Shown here: positions 60,359 to 64,000 of the stretch, piece after piece | How the letters are laid out: each line of letters starts with the position of its first letter | How positions within the stretch are numbered: position 1 is the first letter of the stretch | DNA from: Chromera velia | Taxonomy: Eukaryota; Sar; Chromeraceae | Reading direction: 5' to 3' | Length of the DNA: 64,000 bases | Assembly: GCA_018398765.1 (NCBI GenBank) | Contig: JAHBMJ010003309.1 | Coordinates: 27,731-91,730 of the forward strand | The notes under the pieces: generated by a model | What the model was told of the DNA's origin: nothing | Database searches by the model: none | Seen by the model: the letters and a program-made list of their open reading frames with translations, nothing else | Position numbers and translations under genes: made by a program

Positions 60359-61721
60359 TGGAACAGTCCAAAAGCAGACAGGGCTCATGTCGTAGCTCCC
60401 ATTCAAACAAAAGCTGGCTGTTAATTACGTATGCAGGGCTACGCTTTCCGGGTTTTCACATGCACTAGGTTTTTAAGAAAGTTAATTGACTCATGATTAT
60501 ATTCAACACTATTCTACTGGCACTATTCTAATGAATTCTTTCAATTGAGATATGTCAAGGCCAGCTAGTATTTTTATGTTTTCATATCTTTTTAACTGTC
60601 TCTTAGTTCTATTTTTTTGAGCTTCAAGTTTGCATGAATTGAATTTTTCAGTGAATTAAATTGCGTTAAATTCGCCGTTAATTGTATTCATTGTATACAT
60701 GTAGGCATATTTCTGAGTTAAAACCTAAGTTAAATTTGAAACAAGTCCTATATCAGCGGCATAATCAGCCATTATTGGCCTGCAATCTCTCACTCTAGTC
60801 TTTAGAGCTACGTAGCAGGTCTGTGAAAAGACTAGTGAAAATACTTCCATAGAAATGCACTGCTAAGGGCCTAGCTCCACAGGGTGTAATCATTTATTCA
60901 TTAATTCGATTATATTTTTTGTTCAAACCTTTTATAACACTTGTTAATTTATTGTTATAACATTCATAATTAACAATCTATATACTGCTAACTTCAAATC
61001 TAGCTCTGTACTTTGATGAGTATTTAGACGAGTACTGAGACTATAGTATCTGATTAGCAGACTTCAATAAATTTTTTATTAAAACTAGTAGTGATTTAAA
61101 CAATCGATCAACGATCTCTAGCAATTGCATGATTCATGCAAATTTGAACCATCATTTCATAATGTACATAGCTGGTCTAGTATAAACTTGTGTGATCTCT
61201 CTTTTCCCATGCACATCTACTGATCAGACTACACGACACGTAGGTTCAAAAGTTACAAATTTTTACAATGCAGGACAACTTAAGGCTCCACCAGGATAGT
61301 GGCAAACTGGCAGCAACAACGCTCCCGGAACTGCATTACTTGAGTTGTCGATCGTTTGCAAAAAAGGCGTTTGCATCATATAAAAACACCGGCAAATTGC
61401 CGTTGCCGTTAACAAGCAACCAAAGAGAAACACGCAACCTGATCACAGTCACACGAACGTGAACAATCAGCGGTCGGCGGACACACATCGGGCCCACACA
61501 CAGAATACTGTCACACACACTCAGTTGCAGAAAAGGACACGCAAAGAGAGAGAATTCAACAAACGATCGATGCAGCACTCTTGCCTTGAAACCACTTTCA
61601 CACTTGATTTCAACTCGTATCAGTCAGCCTTCCCTTACGCACTGTCTTTGTTCCACGGTCAAAGTGAAAAGTGCAAACTGATGCAAAGCCTTGCTGTGCT
61701 CCTTTATGCCGCGCCTGGCGC
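60359..61721. other. AT-rich island in a convergent gap
   Basis: From about 60420 to 61265 the DNA is AT-rich with no coding frame. From 61266 to 61721 composition returns to normal, probably the 3' untranslated region of the wall-protein gene. It contains no feature I recognise. Confidence 0.65.
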
Positions 61722-64000
61722 TTAGTCGTGCTTGTGGCCGTGACGGCGGGAGTGCTTGGTGGGAGCGGAGTACTTGGTAGGGGCGGGGGCAGCCATGGGG
61801 GTGGCAGGAATGGAGGCAGTGGTCACGCACTTCTTGCCAGTGTCAGTGAAACCCTCGGGGCAGGAGGTCACCTGAGTGTAGGTGGTCTTGGTGCATCCGC
61901 CAGCAGCAGAGCCGGAGGAGGAAGCACCGGCGGGGCAAGAGAACTCAGCGGGGACAGACACGGTGGAGGCGCAGGCAGAGCCAGTGTCCACAGTGCCGGC
62001 GGGGCAGGAGTAAGTGGTGGAAGACTCAGTGCGGTAAGTGGTGGTGGGGACGACGGTCTCGGAGATGGTCTCAGTGCGGAAGCCCATTTCGGACACCATC
62101 ATGGTGGACTTCTGGGCAACGGCAGACACCTGCTCGGAGTGGGCGGTCTCAGAGACGGTCTGGGTGGTGTAGGAGGGGATGGAGGAGACGGTCTCAGTCA
62201 TGGGGACAGTGGAAGAGACGATCTTGGTGCCGCAAGCGAAGCCGCCCATGGAGCCAGAGCCGGTTCCGAAGCCAGAGCCGCTGCCAGAGCAGGACTGGGG
62301 CTGGTAGGTGGTCTGGTACTCAACAAGAGTGTTGGGGGCAACGGACTCGGTGGTGTAGGAGGTGGCAACGGAGTGGCCAGTCTCCATGAGGGTTCTGGTC
62401 TCGTAGGCCTGCTCAGTCTCCTCAACGGTCTGAGTCTGGAAGCTGTCCTCAGTGAAGTAGGTGGCGACGGCGGGGACGGTCTCGGTGTAGGAGTTGGTCA
62501 CAACTCTGTACTTGGTCTCAGAGAGGCAGCCAGAGGCACCGGCACCGCCGAAGAAGGCGCCAGAGGAAGCACCAGCAGAGGAGCAAGAGACGTAGTCAAC
62601 GCGGTCGTTGGACACAGTCACGGTCTCGGAGACGGTGGCAGTGGAGTAAGAGACAAGGGCGGGGACGGCCTCAGTGTAAGTGGAGGGTCTGACAGACTCG
62701 ACCTCCATAACGATGTCATCGTAAGCGGTGAAGACTTCCTCGGTGGTGGCGGTCTCAGTAACGGTGCGGGTCTCATATCTGTAGAGCTTGGGGACGGTCT
62801 CAGTGACGGTGGAGGACTCGTAGGAGATGGAGGTGGTGGTGTAGGACTCCATGGGGACATCCTCGTAGGTCTCAGCGGCGCAGGTCATGGAAGCGCCCTC
62901 ACCAATGACAGCGGTGCCGGAGGGGCAAGAGTACTGGCCGGCCTTGGAGGCAAGGGAGCCGGGGAGGAGGGTGGCGGGGACGGTGGCAGTGGTGCGGCGC
63001 TTGCAGCCAGAGTAGCCCTTGGAGGAAGAGCCAGAGGCACCAGAGCCGGGTCCGTAGCCGGGTCCGAACTCCTCAGCGTTGGCAGGGCACATGGTGTGGG
63101 TCTCAGAGACAGTGATGGGTCTGCTGACAGTGACGGTCACAGTGCACTCGCCCATGGAGTTCTCGACGGTTCCCTCGGGGCAGTAGTACACGGGGACAGA
63201 CTCGACGCGGGAAACGGTGACGGTGACGGGTCTCTTCTCGAAGCGAGCCTTCTTGACGGTCTTCTGCTCAGTCACACGGGAGGTGGTGGGCAGAGAGATG
63301 GTGCAGCGCATGTCAGGGCCAGAGCCAGAGGCAGAGGAGCCAGCGGGGCAGGAGTAGGAGGGGACAAGAACCTGCTTGGTGAGGGTGAGGGTCTGGGGGA
63401 CGGAGGTGATCACGGGGATCTGGCTGGAGGCGGGGACGGAGTAGGCCTCGAGGGAAGAGGTTCTGAGGGTGACGGCGCAGGTGCCATCGGCCTGGGCGGA
63501 GGAGCCCTGGGCGCAGGTGGAGCCGGTTCTGAGGGTGGTCATGGGCAGGTTGTAGGTGGCGGGCTTGGAGGCGAGAGTGGCCACACGGATGGATCTGGCG
63601 GAGGGGGTGGTCTCAACGGACTGGAAGGAGAGGGTGGCGGTGCAGCTCCCGTCAGCGCCCATAGTGGTGCCAGAGGGGCACACGGAGGAGGAGACGGGGG
63701 TGGACACGGGGAAGGAGAGGGTGGTGGGGACAACCTCAGTGGAGTACTGGGTGGTGGATCCAGTCACGATGCAGGCACCGCCGGACATGGAGGAGCCGGA
63801 GGGGCAGGTGGGGGCACCGGGCACGGAGACCTGCTTGGAGACGGGAACGGAGAAGGGGGATCTCTCAACAGAGGTGGAGGTCACAGGGACATCGCGGGGC
63901 TGAGACTCGGGGACGCGGATGGTCCTGGTGGTGGTGCACATGCCGTCAGCGCCGGGGCCCATGGAGCTAGCGGGGCAGGAGGTCATGGGGACCTGGATAG
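61722..64000 (-). CDS. Oocyst-wall-type Cys-rich repeat protein (5' end outside the window)
   Basis: Open from the window edge to TAA at 61722 (about 759 residues, no intron seen). Repeated Cys cassettes of the form CPxG(S/T)..G..C occur: TCPSGSSMSGGACIV, VCPSGTTMGADGSCTA, SCPAGSSASGSG..RC, YYCPEGTVENSMGECTV, YSCPAGTVDTGSACAS and SCPEGFTDTGKKCVT. Between them lie Ser/Thr/Val/Glu/Tyr repeats (VTETVP, YETRTVTET, YTETVP). The C-terminus is basic and His-rich (KHSRRHGHKHD). This resembles the Cys-periodic oocyst wall proteins of apicomplexans, and structural wall function by disulfide cross-linking is inferred. Tyr-rich segments could support di-tyrosine links. Third positions are almost all G or C, far stronger than in neighbouring genes, suggesting very high expression. 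The ATG at 63986 follows IQVP in frame, so it is probably internal. Confidence 0.7.
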   Translation of the reverse strand, partial: IQVPMTSCPASSMGPGADGMCTTTRTIRVPESQPRDVPVTSTSVERSPFSVPVSKQVSVPGAPTCPSGSSMSGGACIVTGSTTQYSTEVVPTTLSFPVSTPVSSSVCPSGTTMGADGSCTATLSFQSVETTPSARSIRVATLASKPATYNLPMTTLRTGSTCAQGSSAQADGTCAVTLRTSSLEAYSVPASSQIPVITSVPQTLTLTKQVLVPSYSCPAGSSASGSGPDMRCTISLPTTSRVTEQKTVKKARFEKRPVTVTVSRVESVPVYYCPEGTVENSMGECTVTVTVSRPITVSETHTMCPANAEEFGPGYGPGSGASGSSSKGYSGCKRRTTATVPATLLPGSLASKAGQYSCPSGTAVIGEGASMTCAAETYEDVPMESYTTTSISYESSTVTETVPKLYRYETRTVTETATTEEVFTAYDDIVMEVESVRPSTYTEAVPALVSYSTATVSETVTVSNDRVDYVSCSSAGASSGAFFGGAGASGCLSETKYRVVTNSYTETVPAVATYFTEDSFQTQTVEETEQAYETRTLMETGHSVATSYTTESVAPNTLVEYQTTYQPQSCSGSGSGFGTGSGSMGGFACGTKIVSSTVPMTETVSSIPSYTTQTVSETAHSEQVSAVAQKSTMMVSEMGFRTETISETVVPTTTYRTESSTTYSCPAGTVDTGSACASTVSVPAEFSCPAGASSSGSAAGGCTKTTYTQVTSCPEGFTDTGKKCVTTASIPATPMAAPAPTKYSAPTKHSRRHGHKHD

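Noticed and set aside
61722-63903. Additional Pro/Ser/Thr-rich frames on both strands over the wall-protein gene
   Set aside because: GC-rich third positions keep other frames open; composition alone explains them.

Overview
This is nuclear DNA of a eukaryote. Genes are split by many short spliceosomal introns, coding regions are moderately GC-rich, intergenic pieces are AT-rich, and scaffold gaps (N) are present. A cyst/oocyst-wall-type Cys-rich protein, a giant Sushi/LamG secreted protein and palindromic TGCATGCA elements near promoters fit an alveolate, most likely a chromerid-type alga (Chromera or a relative). This assignment is inference, not proof. All gene models were built by eye from reading frame, GT..AG sites and phase. 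Six of them close exactly in frame over all exons.

Layout. 93-4391 (-): uncharacterised multi-exon protein with ankyrin-like helices. 5104-8614 (+): uncharacterised 902-aa protein. 8517-10497 (+): decayed RGWC/ankyrin gene remnants with a stop and frameshifts. 11351-35799 (-): one 33-exon gene for a secreted protein of about 5,273 aa with Sushi/CCP, LamG-like and Cys-rich modules, a run of Cys-poor beta domains and a 750-residue Ser/Gly/Glu tail. 36637-39265 (+): secreted, probably GPI-anchored protein with a beta-trefoil-like core. 40446-40767: assembly gap. 41487-42101 (-): a divergent H2B-H2A histone-fold doublet, the most striking item here. 42692-47193 (+): PIG-W/GWT1 inositol acyltransferase of GPI synthesis. 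49072-52029 (+): MICU-type EF-hand regulator of mitochondrial calcium uptake. 54272-57233 (-): EMC8/9 subunit of the ER membrane complex. 57979-60358 (+): LRRC57-like leucine-rich-repeat protein. 61722-64000 (-): oocyst-wall-type protein, cut by the window edge.

Organisation. Genes sit as divergent pairs (4.4/5.1, 35.8/36.6, 42.1/42.7 and 57.2/58.0 kb) separated by 0.6-0.8 kb of ordinary composition. Five AT-rich islands of about 0.8-1.3 kb follow 3' ends, four of them in convergent gaps. Roughly half of the introns begin GTC (commonly GTCAGT) instead of GTA/GTG. Functional threads: PIG-W makes the GPI precursor that the 36.6-kb gene product appears to need, and three genes encode secreted or surface proteins of a kind expected in a cell or cyst coat.
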